NCBI RefSeq assembly: GCF_021018745.1
Contig: NZ_CP063845.1
Coordinates: 1,860,001-1,924,000 of the forward strand
Length of the DNA: 64,000 nucleotides
Direction: 5' to 3'
DNA from: Gloeobacter morelensis MG652769
GTDB taxonomy: Bacteria > Cyanobacteriota > Cyanobacteriia > Gloeobacterales > Gloeobacteraceae
Made by a program: the position numbers and the translations under genes. Positions within the stretch are counted from its first letter, which is position 1; every line of letters starts with the position of its first letter. Below the pieces are notes generated by a model. The model did not search any database. It had not been told where the DNA came from and was given only the letters and a program-made list of their open reading frames with translations. Shown here in pieces: positions 26,349-35,155 of the stretch.

Positions 26349-26446
26349 CAGGGCACAAGGCCGTGTGATGTTCTCGCTCTCCTCATAAACAACAACCGGC
26401 CGCCTGGAAACTCCGACGCACAACCGTTTCAATCCTGAAACCTGCT

Positions 26447-26824
26447 CTAGAAGGGTGCGGCGATGAGATCGGTCACCGCGAAGTCGGTACCTTTGAACAG
26501 AAGACCGATGCCCCTCTCCTTGGCGAGCGCATAAGAAAACACATCGCCAAAATTCAGTATGCCGAAGCGATAGGCGGCTTCTTGAGCGCGGCGGGCTTGT
26601 TCGGGGGTGACAGAACAGACGCTGATCCCGCCCGTAGCCAGGAACTGCTCGATCAAGGGCGCAGAGGCCGACCCCTGCTTGTGTTTCATCACGAGGAAAA
26701 GCTCAACCAGGGAAGCAGCGGAGAGCAGCGGTTCTTCGTCCTGCTCGATGGCGCGTGCGAAGCGCTCCGCTTCGGGCTCACCAAGAAGAATGGCGACGAT
26801 GGCGGAAGTATCGATCGCGATCAT
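26447..26824 (-). CDS. vapC: VapC-type PIN-domain toxin
   Basis: 125 residues with the PIN-domain acidic residues: MIAIDTSAIVAILLGE (Asp5), ASLVELFLVM (Glu), and ILNFGDVFSYALAKE plus FKGTDFAVTD (Asp pair). VapC toxins are Mg-dependent RNases. Its ATG overlaps the antitoxin stop by 4 nt. Confidence 0.9.
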   Translation of the reverse strand: MIAIDTSAIVAILLGEPEAERFARAIEQDEEPLLSAASLVELFLVMKHKQGSASAPLIEQFLATGGISVCSVTPEQARRAQEAAYRFGILNFGDVFSYALAKERGIGLLFKGTDFAVTDLIAAPF

Positions 26825-27099
26825 CGAGCCGCCATCGGGTTTTTCGGCAATCCGTTCTCGTCGTAGAGGATCTCGTCGGGCGCGCGCGGGTCAAGGATGG
26901 GAAGCGCCACGCTCCTGGTGCCAAGGGCAAGCAGTCGTTCGGCGATACCCTCGCGGCGGCTGCGCGCCTGAGCACGAATCTTTTCGAGCCGCTCTTCAAT
27001 GGCTTGGGTGATCGCCTGGGTCACGCTTTCCCCGGTCAAGCGGCTCAGTTCGTTCGCCATCCGATAGGCTTTGTCGCTTTTAATGTTGATTTGCTGCAT
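26821..27099 (-). CDS. vapB: VapB-type antitoxin
   Basis: 92 residues: MQQINIKSDKAYRMANELSR followed by LTGESVTQAITQAIEERLEKI, the pattern of the Rv0623-like/PSK transcription-factor antitoxin family. The C-terminus (ILYDENGLPKN) is the conserved toxin-binding tail. An AT-rich stretch upstream (TTCTATATTCTACCTTCTAGAATA) is the likely autoregulated promoter/operator. Confidence 0.88.
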   Translation of the reverse strand: MQQINIKSDKAYRMANELSRLTGESVTQAITQAIEERLEKIRAQARSRREGIAERLLALGTRSVALPILDPRAPDEILYDENGLPKNPMAAR

Positions 27100-27331
27100 G
27101 GTTGCTTTTTCTATATTCTACCTTCTAGAATACGATGCCTTCAGCCCGCACTTCAAGGTCAGCCAAGTCGCACGGCTTTGTTGCAAAATCGATCATGCGT
27201 GATTCACAAACAAGATTTCGATGGTGCGGTTCTCGAACTTCGGCACCGGTCCGCTCAAACCCAGACTCGACCTGTGGCAACTGTTGAGCTAGGAGTTAAC
27301 AGTCTACGCACTCGTACCTTCGATTTTGGTC

Positions 27332-27583
27332 ATGGAAGACGGACAGAGCGATCAGCCTTCGAGAGATCTGTCGCAGGGCCTCACAGCGCGAGCGATCGGG
27401 GAGCGATTGGGCGTCTCACAGCAGATGGTCCTCAAGCAGTGGGACGCGCTGGGGCCGCTGTTTGCCAACTGGTGCCGTTCTGGTCGGAGCGCCCGGCGGG
27501 TGCGCAAGCGGGCGGATCCTGACGGGTTGGGTTGGGTGCGGGGCCTGGATGGCCGCTTCTACCCAGTTTCGCCTCATCAGTAG
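27332..27583 (+). CDS. Small helix-turn-helix protein
   Basis: 83 residues. The central part ARAIGERLGVSQQMVLKQWDAL fits a helix-turn-helix, with an Arg-rich segment after it. No partner genes; overlaps the convergent GNAT gene by 7 nt. A DNA-binding role is inferred; it could be a leftover of a plasmid or phage gene. No strong ribosome site before ATG 27332. Confidence 0.45.
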   Translation: MEDGQSDQPSRDLSQGLTARAIGERLGVSQQMVLKQWDALGPLFANWCRSGRSARRVRKRADPDGLGWVRGLDGRFYPVSPHQ

Positions 27584-28464
27584 AGAATTGACGGCAAGAA
27601 AGGTGCGGCCGGTTCGCTATAAAGGCCCTGGCTCATCAGCGTCAGCGGCTGGCTGATGCGCAGGCCCCGATGCAGGCACCACTGCAACAATTCGGCGTTG
27701 CGCGTCGGCAACAAAAAGCCCGGAATTTCAAATCCTCCGGCTGCACCGATGAGCGCTTTGAGATCCCAGTTGCTCTCACCGACGGCGTGACCAAAAAAAT
27801 TGAGACCCGAACTGTAGCCGGTGATCCGCCCATCGTGCTCGACGACCATCGCCGTACCCTGAGCGATCCCATCGAGGAGATCCTGGCGGCGCTCGAAGCC
27901 GTGAATCTGCCGGCAAAGCCGGTTGCATACGCCCAGGTCCGCCTCTGCCATCGGCCGCACCGTGTAGCCTTCCACAGCCACATCGAGCGCAGGCCCGGCC
28001 AGAGCCACCAGCGGCTCGCGCACCGCGAAGCCGAGCTTGGCATAGAGCGAAAACGATCGAAGATTATAAGCCGACTGCACCAGCCGCACCCCCGCGAAGC
28101 GCCCTTCCTCCACACGCCCCAGCACATGTTCCATCAACCGCCGCCCGACCGCGGCACTCTGGATGGCCGGATCGACGGCGATGGGTCCGATGCCCGCGAT
28201 AATCGCACTTTCCCAGAGAAAATTGCTCCCCACAACCCGCCCCTCCACCTCGGCAACCACCGGATAGACGTCCTCGCGCGCCAGCAGATAGGAGAGGATG
28301 CCCACGGCAAATTCTACCGAGGGAAAATCCGGCGGAAAATTGTGGGTTGTGGCAATGCCCCGAAACGCTTCGTAGGAGATGGCGCCGCAGGCCGGGGCAT
28401 CTTCGGGGGTGCCCCGGCGCAGATGCAGGTGTTCCACGGTCACCGTTGCTTTCATTTTGGTCAT
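27577..28464 (-). CDS. GNAT-family acetyltransferase with two domains
   Basis: 295 residues. The first half has a standard GNAT core: FLWESAIIAGIGPIAVDPAI then QSAAVGRRLMEHVL (acetyl-CoA loop) and NLRSFSLYAKLGFAVREP. The second half (YTVRPMAEADLGVCNRL ... ALIGAAGGFEIPGFLLPTRN) looks like a degenerate second GNAT domain. Substrate unknown. Confidence 0.82.
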   Translation of the reverse strand: MTKMKATVTVEHLHLRRGTPEDAPACGAISYEAFRGIATTHNFPPDFPSVEFAVGILSYLLAREDVYPVVAEVEGRVVGSNFLWESAIIAGIGPIAVDPAIQSAAVGRRLMEHVLGRVEEGRFAGVRLVQSAYNLRSFSLYAKLGFAVREPLVALAGPALDVAVEGYTVRPMAEADLGVCNRLCRQIHGFERRQDLLDGIAQGTAMVVEHDGRITGYSSGLNFFGHAVGESNWDLKALIGAAGGFEIPGFLLPTRNAELLQWCLHRGLRISQPLTLMSQGLYSEPAAPFLPSILY

Positions 28465-28666
28465 TACCCGTCCATTAACGCATCTTTCGCTCGAACGTCG
28501 AAACGCAGGTCGGACCTGCCGAGAGATTCGACAGGATTAGTCTAGCGTTCCGGGCTCTATTGACGCCCAGGGCAGTGCCTTGGTTCACCTAATGGTCAAC
28601 TCGATGATTCCGGAAAAATTGTGGCTTTCTGTCTGTTCGAGGAGGGCTTCATCTTTTTTATAATTC

Positions 28667-28697
28667 TTGACGATTGCGGAGTGTAAATTCGAACAAT
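28667..28697 (+). promoter_or_regulatory. Possible promoter upstream of the rod linker gene
   Basis: TTGACG (28667-28672), a 19-nt spacer and AACAAT (28692-28697), leaving a leader of about 150 nt. The fit is weak. The gap 28465-28857 otherwise shows only AT-rich DNA at 28590-28710 and no gene. Confidence 0.3.
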
Positions 28698-28857
28698 AAT
28701 ACAAAGGAAAACCTTGGGGCAAAAAGGCAGTCCGGTCGCGCTGCGGCGTCGGTGTTTGTGGCACCTGGCTTCGGAGCGATCGGAAAGGCAATCGGCAACC
28801 GCGGTCCATTCGTTACATCTGCCTTGATTTTTGACGACCTATCAGGAGAACCGATCG

Positions 28858-29682
28858 ATGAATGTGCTCACCACCAGCAGCCAGCGGGGCGGCAAACTGT
28901 TCAAAGTGACGATGACTCTCTCTCCGGCGCTGTCGCACCATCCCTGGCCGAGCCTCGACACCTACGAGCCGAGCCAGAACAGCTACAGCGTCGTGGTGCC
29001 CCTCGACCGGCTGCTGGCCGAGATGACCTACATCAAGAACAAGGGCGGTCGTGTCCTCGACATTTCCCCGGCGGATCTCGAGGCCCTGGGACCGCCCGAC
29101 ATCAGCTCGGTCGCCATTCCCCTCAAAGTCGAACTGTGGGCCAAAGCCGACATCTCCGATGTGCAGGCGGCAATCGTGGCGGCCTACAAACAGGTTTTCG
29201 GCAACACCTACGTGCTCGAAAGCGAGCGGCTCACCTCCGCCGAGTCGCTATTGCGCAACGGCTCGATCAGCGTGCGCGAGTTCGTGCGGCTTCTGGCCAA
29301 ATCCGAACTGTACAAGGAACGCTTTTTTCTTTGCACCTCCAACAACCGCTTTATCGAACTGAACTTCAAGCATTTTTTGGGCCGCGCCCCTTATAACCAG
29401 TCGGAGATCGCCGAGCACCTCGACCGCTACCAGACGTTCGGTTATGACGCGGAGATCGATTCTTACATCGACAGCGACGAGTACATCCAGGCTTTCGGCG
29501 AAAATGTCGTTCCCTACTACCGCGGCTTCAAGTCCCAGTCCGGCCAGACCGTAGAGAGCTTCAACCGGATGTTCAAACTCTACCGCGGTGACGCCGGCAG
29601 CGACACCAATCTGAACCTGCGGGGCCAGAAGCGCCAGGTCGACCCTAAAAACCTGCTGCGCTCCGGCCGCGGCATCGTCTGA
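28858..29682 (+). CDS. Phycobilisome rod linker with N-terminal CpcD-like domain
   Basis: 274 residues from ATG 28858 (AGGAG 9 nt upstream). Residues about 12-72 resemble the CpcD domain (KLFKVTMTL ... SYSVVVPLDRLLAEMTYIKN, GGRVLDI). Residues about 85-215 are a PBS linker polypeptide domain (ESLLRNGSISVREFVRLLAK, ELNFKHFLGRAPYNQSEIAE, SYIDSDEYIQAFGENVVPYY). Canonical CpcC-type linkers have these two domains in the opposite order. It would organise phycocyanin discs in the rods. It is convergent with cpcBA and has its own terminator. Confidence 0.88.
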   Translation: MNVLTTSSQRGGKLFKVTMTLSPALSHHPWPSLDTYEPSQNSYSVVVPLDRLLAEMTYIKNKGGRVLDISPADLEALGPPDISSVAIPLKVELWAKADISDVQAAIVAAYKQVFGNTYVLESERLTSAESLLRNGSISVREFVRLLAKSELYKERFFLCTSNNRFIELNFKHFLGRAPYNQSEIAEHLDRYQTFGYDAEIDSYIDSDEYIQAFGENVVPYYRGFKSQSGQTVESFNRMFKLYRGDAGSDTNLNLRGQKRQVDPKNLLRSGRGIV

Positions 29683-29706
29683 CAATCAACGACTGCTGTC
29701 GAAGAT

Positions 29707-29738
29707 CGCCGGGAAAGTCTGCTTTCCCGGCGGTTTTT
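29707..29738 (+). terminator. Rho-independent terminator of the linker gene
   Basis: Perfect 11-bp stem CGCCGGGAAAG/CTTTCCCGGCG, TCTG loop, then GTTTTT. Confidence 0.9.
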
Positions 29739-29755
29739 ATCGACCGGATTCCATT

Positions 29756-29786
29756 AAAAAGGGCAGGCGAAATGCATCGCCTGCCC
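29756..29786 (-). terminator. Rho-independent terminator of cpcBA
   Basis: On the minus strand GGGCAGGCGA pairs with TCGCCTGCCC (plus 29761-29770/29777-29786), followed by TTTTT. It lies 22 nt after cpcA. Confidence 0.88.
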
Positions 29787-29808
29787 CAGGTAGCTCAGCT
29801 GAGAGCAG

Positions 29809-30297
29809 TTAGCTCAGGGCGTTGATGCAGTAGTCGATGTAGGCGTTCGCCTCGGTGAGCGGCTGGCCCGACAGCTGCGAACCCACCTTGCCCTTGATGT
29901 GCTTCAACGCCTCGATGTACCAGCTCGGCGACAGGTTGAACGCCCGGTTCACCTCCCGCAGACCCGCCACGATGTAGTCGTCCAACGGACCGGTGCCACC
30001 CGCCACCAGACTGTAAGTAATAAAGCGCAGATAGTGGCTGATATCGCGCGCGCACTTCGCCTGGTTGGTGTCGCCGTAGCCCATCTGACCCGGCTGCGTC
30101 AGGTACGGAAACTTGTTGTACACCTCTTGAACCGCTCCTTTCACCAGCGAATCGGCGTTCGCGGTCAGCGCCCGCGCCGCTTCCATCGAGGACACCGCCC
30201 GCTGGAAACGGCCGTTCGCCGCCTGCAACTCGGTGTTGTTCAAAAAACGTCCCTGGCTGTCCGCCGAGGCGATCACTTCGGTAATCACGGTCTTCAT
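29809..30297 (-). CDS. cpcA: C-phycocyanin alpha subunit
   Basis: 162 residues, the standard CpcA length. The bilin-attachment Cys82 (Cys84 in consensus numbering) is in [20 protein letters not shown], and [20 protein letters not shown] and [13 protein letters not shown] are strongly conserved. Only one attachment Cys is present, as in phycocyanin rather than phycoerythrin. It forms alpha-beta trimers/hexamers with CpcB on the cytoplasmic face of the membrane and carries one phycocyanobilin. It is 32 nt downstream of cpcB. Confidence 0.96.
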   Translation of the reverse strand: MKTVITEVIASADSQGRFLNNTELQAANGRFQRAVSSMEAARALTANADSLVKGAVQEVYNKFPYLTQPGQMGYGDTNQAKCARDISHYLRFITYSLVAGGTGPLDDYIVAGLREVNRAFNLSPSWYIEALKHIKGKVGSQLSGQPLTEANAYIDYCINALS

Positions 30298-30329
30298 GCT
30301 TGTCGTTCTCCTGTCTCGGTGGGTGAAAG

Positions 30330-30848
30330 CTAGGCGATGCTCGCAGCAGCCTTGTCAAAATAGGTGGCCGCTTCGTTGACCAGCGCCGAACAGTCGCCGC
30401 GGGTCACCCCGGCGGGGCTGTTGACGTAGCCTATCGCCGATTCTTTCATCAGTTGGACCGCGCGGGCCACCGAACGGGTCGGGGTGCCCAGCGCCACGTA
30501 GGTCTCTTTGAGGCCGTTGAGGCAGCGGTCTTCGAGCACCGACGCGTCGCCGGCCAAAAGCGCGTAGGAGACGTAGCGCAGGATGATTTCCATGTCGCGC
30601 AGGCAGGCGGCCATGCGGCGGTTGGGGTAAGCGTTGCCGCCCGGACGAATCAGGTCGGTCTGCTCGGCGAACAGTTTGTGGGCGGCATCGGAGATGATTT
30701 CGGCGGCGTTGCCGGTGATGGCGTTGACGGCGTCGAGGCGCTTGTTGGATTCTTTGACCAGGTTGGTCAGCTGGTTGAGTTCCTGCTCGTTGAGGAACGA
30801 CCCGCGCAGATCCGCCGCAACAATGGCTTTGGTGAATGCGTCTTGCAT
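30330..30848 (-). CDS. cpcB: C-phycocyanin beta subunit
   Basis: 172 residues from ATG 30848 (GGAG in the leader). Two bilin Cys residues are present: Cys82 in [19 protein letters not shown] and Cys153 in [12 protein letters not shown]. Asn72, methylated in known CpcB proteins, lies in [10 protein letters not shown] longer open frame upstream is not coding. First gene of the cpcBA operon; no linker or lyase genes follow on the same strand. Confidence 0.96.
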   Translation of the reverse strand: MQDAFTKAIVAADLRGSFLNEQELNQLTNLVKESNKRLDAVNAITGNAAEIISDAAHKLFAEQTDLIRPGGNAYPNRRMAACLRDMEIILRYVSYALLAGDASVLEDRCLNGLKETYVALGTPTRSVARAVQLMKESAIGYVNSPAGVTRGDCSALVNEAATYFDKAAASIA

Positions 30849-31091
30849 TACATTGCTCTCCTTAACACATTTAGGATGTGGTCCATGGGCGAAACAGCTT
30901 TCAAACCCCGAAAAGATTCTCTTGCCAGAACCGGTCTTCCCTCTTGCTTGAGACACAAGGTGCCCCACCGCAACTGCCGGAGGCACGATGGACAGAAGCA
31001 ATGCCTTCTTGCTCGTCCGCCGCACCCCTTGCGATGCGCAGGTCAGGCCAAAGTTAAGGTGCCTGAAGAATCTTCCCTGTTTTTGTAACAT

Positions 31092-31162
31092 GGATGCCGT
31101 TTGCCCAGGCATTAATTAATGTGAAAGCCTTGCCGGTTTGCTGGGCAGGCGGATGCCGTTTG
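31092..31162. promoter_or_regulatory. Direct repeat in the cpcB / glycosidase-like divergent region
   Basis: GGATGCCGTTTG occurs at 31092-31103 and 31151-31162, 59 bp apart, bracketing the palindrome ATTAATTAAT and the inverted pair TGCCCAG/CTGGGCA. The gap 30849-31244 separates the divergent cpcB and 31245 genes, so it must hold both promoters; I cannot place them securely. Confidence 0.4.
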
Positions 31163-31244
31163 GTGAGTGTTGCAGCCGCAGTGCTTACCGCAGCGCCGGG
31201 CCGAGCGAACGCTCGATAATGCGAATGCCCGACATACTTTGCCG

Positions 31245-32744
31245 ATGAGTCTGCACCGATTTTGCTGTGGGTTGCTAAGCGCCGTGCTTTTTGGTCTTGG
31301 GTCGCTGCTGGGTGCAGCCCCGAGCCGGGCAGCCGAGATCTCGGCACCCGCCGGGGGATGCCGGCTCTCCGCCGAGGCGGTGGCGCGCAAGGCGGCGTGG
31401 CAGCGCGCCGCACTGGCTGGGAACGGCGAAGCTGGGCGGCGCTATCTGGCGCAGATCGGCGAAGACGCCGCGCAGCTGCGGCTCTGCCGTGCTGCTGTGT
31501 GGCCGCGGGTGCAGGCAATCTGGCTGCGACTCTACCCGTGCGACCTACAGCCCGGGGCGATCGACGCGCTGATGGACCGGCTGGTGGCCCTGGGCTACAA
31601 CCGCATTCATCTGGAGGTGTTTTTTGAAGGCCAAGTATTGTTGCCCATGGCCGACAACCCGACTGTCTGGCCGAGCGTGGTCCGCGTGCCGCCCTCGGCG
31701 GATCTGCTGGCCTCGGCCATTGCCAGTGCAAGGGCGCGGGGAGTGGCCGTTTACGCCTGGCTGTTTTCGCTCAACTTCGGCTACTCCTATACCCAACTGG
31801 CCGACCGGCAGGTCGCCCTGGCCTGCAACGGTCTCGGCCGCACCAGTCTGACGGCGGTGGGGGAGATCGACTCCCAGACCGACATGAGTATTCTCGAACT
31901 GGATCGGGTCTTCGTCGATCCCTACAGCCGGGTGGCCCGGGAGGACTTCGCCCGGTTGGTCGAAGCGGTGCTGCGGCGCAAACCGGACGGCATCTTGTTT
32001 GATTACGTCCGCTATCCGCGCTCGAGCGGAGCGGCCTCGGTGGCGACGGGCGTGCGCGACTTGTGGGTCTTCGGTGAAGCTTCCCGCCAGACCTTGCTCA
32101 GCCGCACCCTCAACCTGTGGGGTGGGTTTCTCATCGAACGCTATCTGGAGCGCGGCTGGCTGAGCGAGAGCGATCTGGCCGAAGCGGACCGGCAATTTCC
32201 ACTGCGCACAGGAGCGCCCTGGAGCGGGTACAGCCCCCCGGCGCGGCCATTGTCGCCCGCCGGGCGCCGTCCGTACCTCCAGCGGCAGCTGTGGTCGCTG
32301 GGCCTCTCCCACGCCCGCGAAGGGATTGTCCAGTATCTGGCGGAAGCGGCGTTGCCCGCCCATCTCCAGGGGGTCGCCACGGGAGCGGTATTTTTTGCGG
32401 AGGCCGACCGGGCCGTAGGTGCCGGATTTGATTCGCGCCTGCAACCGTGGCCCCAATTTTTAAGCGTCGGCGAGTGGCATCCCATGGTCTACGCCAACTG
32501 CGGCGAGGCCCACTGCATCCTCTCCCAGGTGCAGACGGTTCTGGAGCGGACACCGCCGGGAATTGCCGTGGTGCCCTCCCTCGCGGGTGTCTGGGGGCGA
32601 GCGCACACCGGTCGGCCGGCTCTTGAAGTGCAGATGGCCGCGCTACAAGCCGCTTTTCCGTCCTTGCAGGCAGTGAGCCACTTTGCCTACGCCTGGCAGG
32701 AACCGCAACTAGAGCGCGAGCGGCGCACCTGCTCCGGCCACTAG
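31245..32744 (+). CDS. Secreted glycosyl-hydrolase-like protein (family 10-like, DUF187/GHL10 type)
   Basis: 499 residues from ATG 31245. A signal peptide is visible (GLLSAVLFGLGSLLGAAPSRA, cleavage near AEIS). The body has the TIM-barrel pattern of GHL10 proteins: MDRLVALGYNRIHLEVFF, SARARGVAVYAWLFSLNFGY, FVDPYSRVAREDFARLVEAV and GILFDYVRYPRS. Enzymes of this type act on bacterial envelope or extracellular polysaccharide. It is divergent from cpcB. Its stop codon and that of the convergent signal-peptidase-like gene share the palindrome CTAG. Confidence 0.8.
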   Translation: MSLHRFCCGLLSAVLFGLGSLLGAAPSRAAEISAPAGGCRLSAEAVARKAAWQRAALAGNGEAGRRYLAQIGEDAAQLRLCRAAVWPRVQAIWLRLYPCDLQPGAIDALMDRLVALGYNRIHLEVFFEGQVLLPMADNPTVWPSVVRVPPSADLLASAIASARARGVAVYAWLFSLNFGYSYTQLADRQVALACNGLGRTSLTAVGEIDSQTDMSILELDRVFVDPYSRVAREDFARLVEAVLRRKPDGILFDYVRYPRSSGAASVATGVRDLWVFGEASRQTLLSRTLNLWGGFLIERYLERGWLSESDLAEADRQFPLRTGAPWSGYSPPARPLSPAGRRPYLQRQLWSLGLSHAREGIVQYLAEAALPAHLQGVATGAVFFAEADRAVGAGFDSRLQPWPQFLSVGEWHPMVYANCGEAHCILSQVQTVLERTPPGIAVVPSLAGVWGRAHTGRPALEVQMAALQAAFPSLQAVSHFAYAWQEPQLERERRTCSGH

Positions 32745-33238
32745 CGCTCGACAACGGCGAGAATGTCCTTGACGGGCACGCTGGAGCGCCTCCACTGGCG
32801 GTTGTCGCTCGCGGCGGCGCGGTTGTCGCCTAAAACAAAGTACGCGTCCGTCGGAACGGTGAGCGGACCGAATTCGGCTTTGGGCCGGGGGGCACCGTCC
32901 TCGGTTGCCGGTTGGGTAGAAATAAACGGTTCATCCAGGGACCTGCCGCCCACGCTCGCCCGGTAGGCGGACACCTGCACCAGCTCGCCCGGCAGGGCAA
33001 TCACGCGGCGAATGGTGGTCTCGTCGGGTTTATCGGGATCTTTGACGACCACCAGGTCGAAGCGGCCCGGCGGCCGTTTCTCCAGAGTATCGAAGTTCTC
33101 GCGTACCACCTCCTGGGCTCGGATGGTGGGCTCCATGCCGCTGTCGGGCATCTTGCGCAGCCGTACATCGGTCTGCAGGGCGCAGCCGACCAACCCCAGG
33201 GCGAAACCACACAAAACAAATCGTTGCATGCGTCCCAT
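32741..33238 (-). CDS. Signal-peptidase-I-like lipoprotein with altered catalytic lysine
   Basis: 165 residues from ATG 33238 (33229 and TTG 33250 are alternatives). Family boxes are clear: box B with the nucleophile Ser33 (PDSGMEPTI), box D (TIRRVIALPGE) and box E (FVLGDNRAAASDNRQW). However, the general-base Lys of box D (KR.IG.PG in active enzymes) is Arg77, and the N-terminus is a lipobox (LGLVGC, Cys19) instead of a transmembrane anchor. It may be an inactive or repurposed S26 family protein held at the membrane by lipid. It overlaps the convergent gene by 4 nt. Confidence 0.82.
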   Translation of the reverse strand: MGRMQRFVLCGFALGLVGCALQTDVRLRKMPDSGMEPTIRAQEVVRENFDTLEKRPPGRFDLVVVKDPDKPDETTIRRVIALPGELVQVSAYRASVGGRSLDEPFISTQPATEDGAPRPKAEFGPLTVPTDAYFVLGDNRAAASDNRQWRRSSVPVKDILAVVER

Positions 33239-33318
33239 CAAAGCGTACAAGCCCTCCCCAGGGCAATGTGAGCAACTGTCCGCGCCGCCTCACCCCTGGG
33301 GCCGAACCTGCAAACCAG

Positions 33319-33391
<73 letters not shown>

Positions 33392-33535
33392 GGGTTTTCA
33401 CGAACACTCATTGTGTATCTGCGGCAACCTGAATGTCAATCGATTGGTCGATCCTCCGCTCGAACGGTGTCGGCAGGTAGAGAAGCGGCTTAAGAATACT
33501 TAGTACACTGAAGAAGCAGAGACCCGGAGCAAGCC

Positions 33536-34090
33536 GTGCAGTCCGCCCAGCCACGCGAAAAACACCTGATCATCGGAGTGTACGCCAATGAACCGATCGC
33601 CCTGGAAGCCTTTCGCCTACTCCAGCAGCGCGGTATGTCGCCTGAGAACGTCGCCATCGTGGGCAAGGGCTATCGCGACGCCGACGCTGTAGGCTTCGCA
33701 GACCCGGTGAAGGTGGCCAAAGAGCGCGCCTGGAAGACCGCCGGGTTTACAGGCCTGCTCGGGCTGGTGTTCGGCTTTTTGTTCAACTGGCTGACGCAGA
33801 TAGACATTGTCCCGGACAACCGGGTATTGAGCCTGATCATTGCCGCCATCCTGGGCGGTCTTTCCGGCCTGATGGGCGGTGTGTTGGTGGGTGGCGGCAC
33901 CGGCCTGGTCTTTGAGAGCGGCGAATCGATTGCCTACCGCAACCGCATCGAAAAGGGCAAATACCTGTTGCTCGTGGAAGGCAACGAAGTACTGGTGCGC
34001 ACTGCAGAACAGGCGCTGCGCAGTCTCAGCACCGCCGAAGCGCTCGATCGTTATTACTTTCGCGACTTGCAGCCGGCCGCCGATTCATGA
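33536..34090 (+). CDS. Membrane protein of the general-stress 17M/DUF1269-like type
   Basis: 184 residues from GTG 33536 (GGAG 6 nt upstream). The N-terminal part ([31 protein letters not shown]) resembles the heat-induced/stress 17M fold. Two Gly-rich hydrophobic segments follow at about residues 68-90 and 100-130 ([20 protein letters not shown]), and the C-terminus ([20 protein letters not shown]) is a small regulatory-looking domain. It overlaps the convergent hemC by 6 nt. Function unknown. Confidence 0.75.
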   Translation: MQSAQPREKHLIIGVYANEPIALEAFRLLQQRGMSPENVAIVGKGYRDADAVGFADPVKVAKERAWKTAGFTGLLGLVFGFLFNWLTQIDIVPDNRVLSLIIAAILGGLSGLMGGVLVGGGTGLVFESGESIAYRNRIEKGKYLLLVEGNEVLVRTAEQALRSLSTAEALDRYYFRDLQPAADS

Positions 34091-35071
34091 AGCCGGCGCG
34101 GCACCAGGAGCGACCACCTCGGGAGAACGAACGAGGACAAAAATCTCCTCAAGAATCGCCTGGGCGCCCGCCGCTTTGAGATCTTCTGCCACAGCCTGGC
34201 CCAGGGCCTCCGGCGCGTCGCCGGGACCGGTGCGGCAGGCGCGCGCCACATTCTGGCCATCGAGGGAAGCGACGATACCTTGCAGGGTGAGCCGACCGCT
34301 GTCGTCCAGTTCGGTGTATACGCCGATCGGTACCTGGCAGCCGCCTTCGAGGGCGCGCAGCATGGCCCGCTCCGCCCGGCAGCGCCAGGCGGTCGGGGGG
34401 TGGTTGAGAACGGTCAGCAAGTCCAGGATCTCCCCGTCCGCTTCGCGGCACTCGATACCTAGAGCACCCTGGCCGACGGCGTGCAGCGAGATGTCTGGGG
34501 AGAGCACTTCGCTAATCCGCTCGGCCCAGCCCAACCGCCGCATGCCTGCCACGGCGAGCACAATCGCGTCGTAGCGGCCCTCATCGAGCTTGCGCAAGCG
34601 CGTGTTGAGATTGCCCCGGATGTCCTCGAAGCGCAGGTGCTCGCCGTAGTGATGCTTGAGTTGGGCGAGGCGGCGCAATGAAGAAGTGCCGACGACCGCC
34701 CCTTCGGGTAGATCGGCAAGCCCCGCAGCTTCAAGCCCCCGGCGCACGATCACCGCGTCGCTCGGATCTTCGCGCTCGGTGATCGCTCCCAAAATGAGCC
34801 CCGGCGGCAGGGTCGTGGGCAGATCCTTCAGCGAGTGCACGGCAAGATCCGTGCGCTTCTCGAGCATGGCGCTTTCGAGTTCTTTGGTAAAAAGGCCCTT
34901 GTCGCCAATCTTGGCGAGGGCGACATCGAGGATCTTGTCGCCCTGGGTTTTCATCTCGACAATTTCAAACTGGATGTCCGGGTGGGCGCGCTGCAGTTCG
35001 TTGCGGACCCAGTGGGTCTGAACGAGGGCCAGTTGCGAATCGCGCGAACCGATAATCACTGTGCGGGACAC
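34085..35071 (-). CDS. hemC: Porphobilinogen deaminase (hydroxymethylbilane synthase)
   Basis: 328 residues. It shows [25 protein letters not shown], the catalytic Asp in [25 protein letters not shown], and the dipyrromethane-binding Cys in [11 protein letters not shown]. It polymerises four porphobilinogens into hydroxymethylbilane, the common path to haem, chlorophyll and bilins. The C-terminal about 20 residues are Ala/Pro rich and variable. It is monocistronic by position, with convergent and divergent neighbours. Confidence 0.96.
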   Translation of the reverse strand: MSRTVIIGSRDSQLALVQTHWVRNELQRAHPDIQFEIVEMKTQGDKILDVALAKIGDKGLFTKELESAMLEKRTDLAVHSLKDLPTTLPPGLILGAITEREDPSDAVIVRRGLEAAGLADLPEGAVVGTSSLRRLAQLKHHYGEHLRFEDIRGNLNTRLRKLDEGRYDAIVLAVAGMRRLGWAERISEVLSPDISLHAVGQGALGIECREADGEILDLLTVLNHPPTAWRCRAERAMLRALEGGCQVPIGVYTELDDSGRLTLQGIVASLDGQNVARACRTGPGDAPEALGQAVAEDLKAAGAQAILEEIFVLVRSPEVVAPGAAPAS

Positions 35072-35155
35072 GCCGCCACCTCCAACCGCAAAGCTTTCCT
35101 AGCATATCTGCAAGAGCAGGTACACTGAAAACGTTTGCCTGCCGAGTCTCCTGCG

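Noticed and set aside
27174-27188. GGCTTTGTTGCAAA, like the terminal repeat of IS6-family elements
   Set aside because: Only one end is present and no IS6 transposase sequence lies next to it; may be chance.
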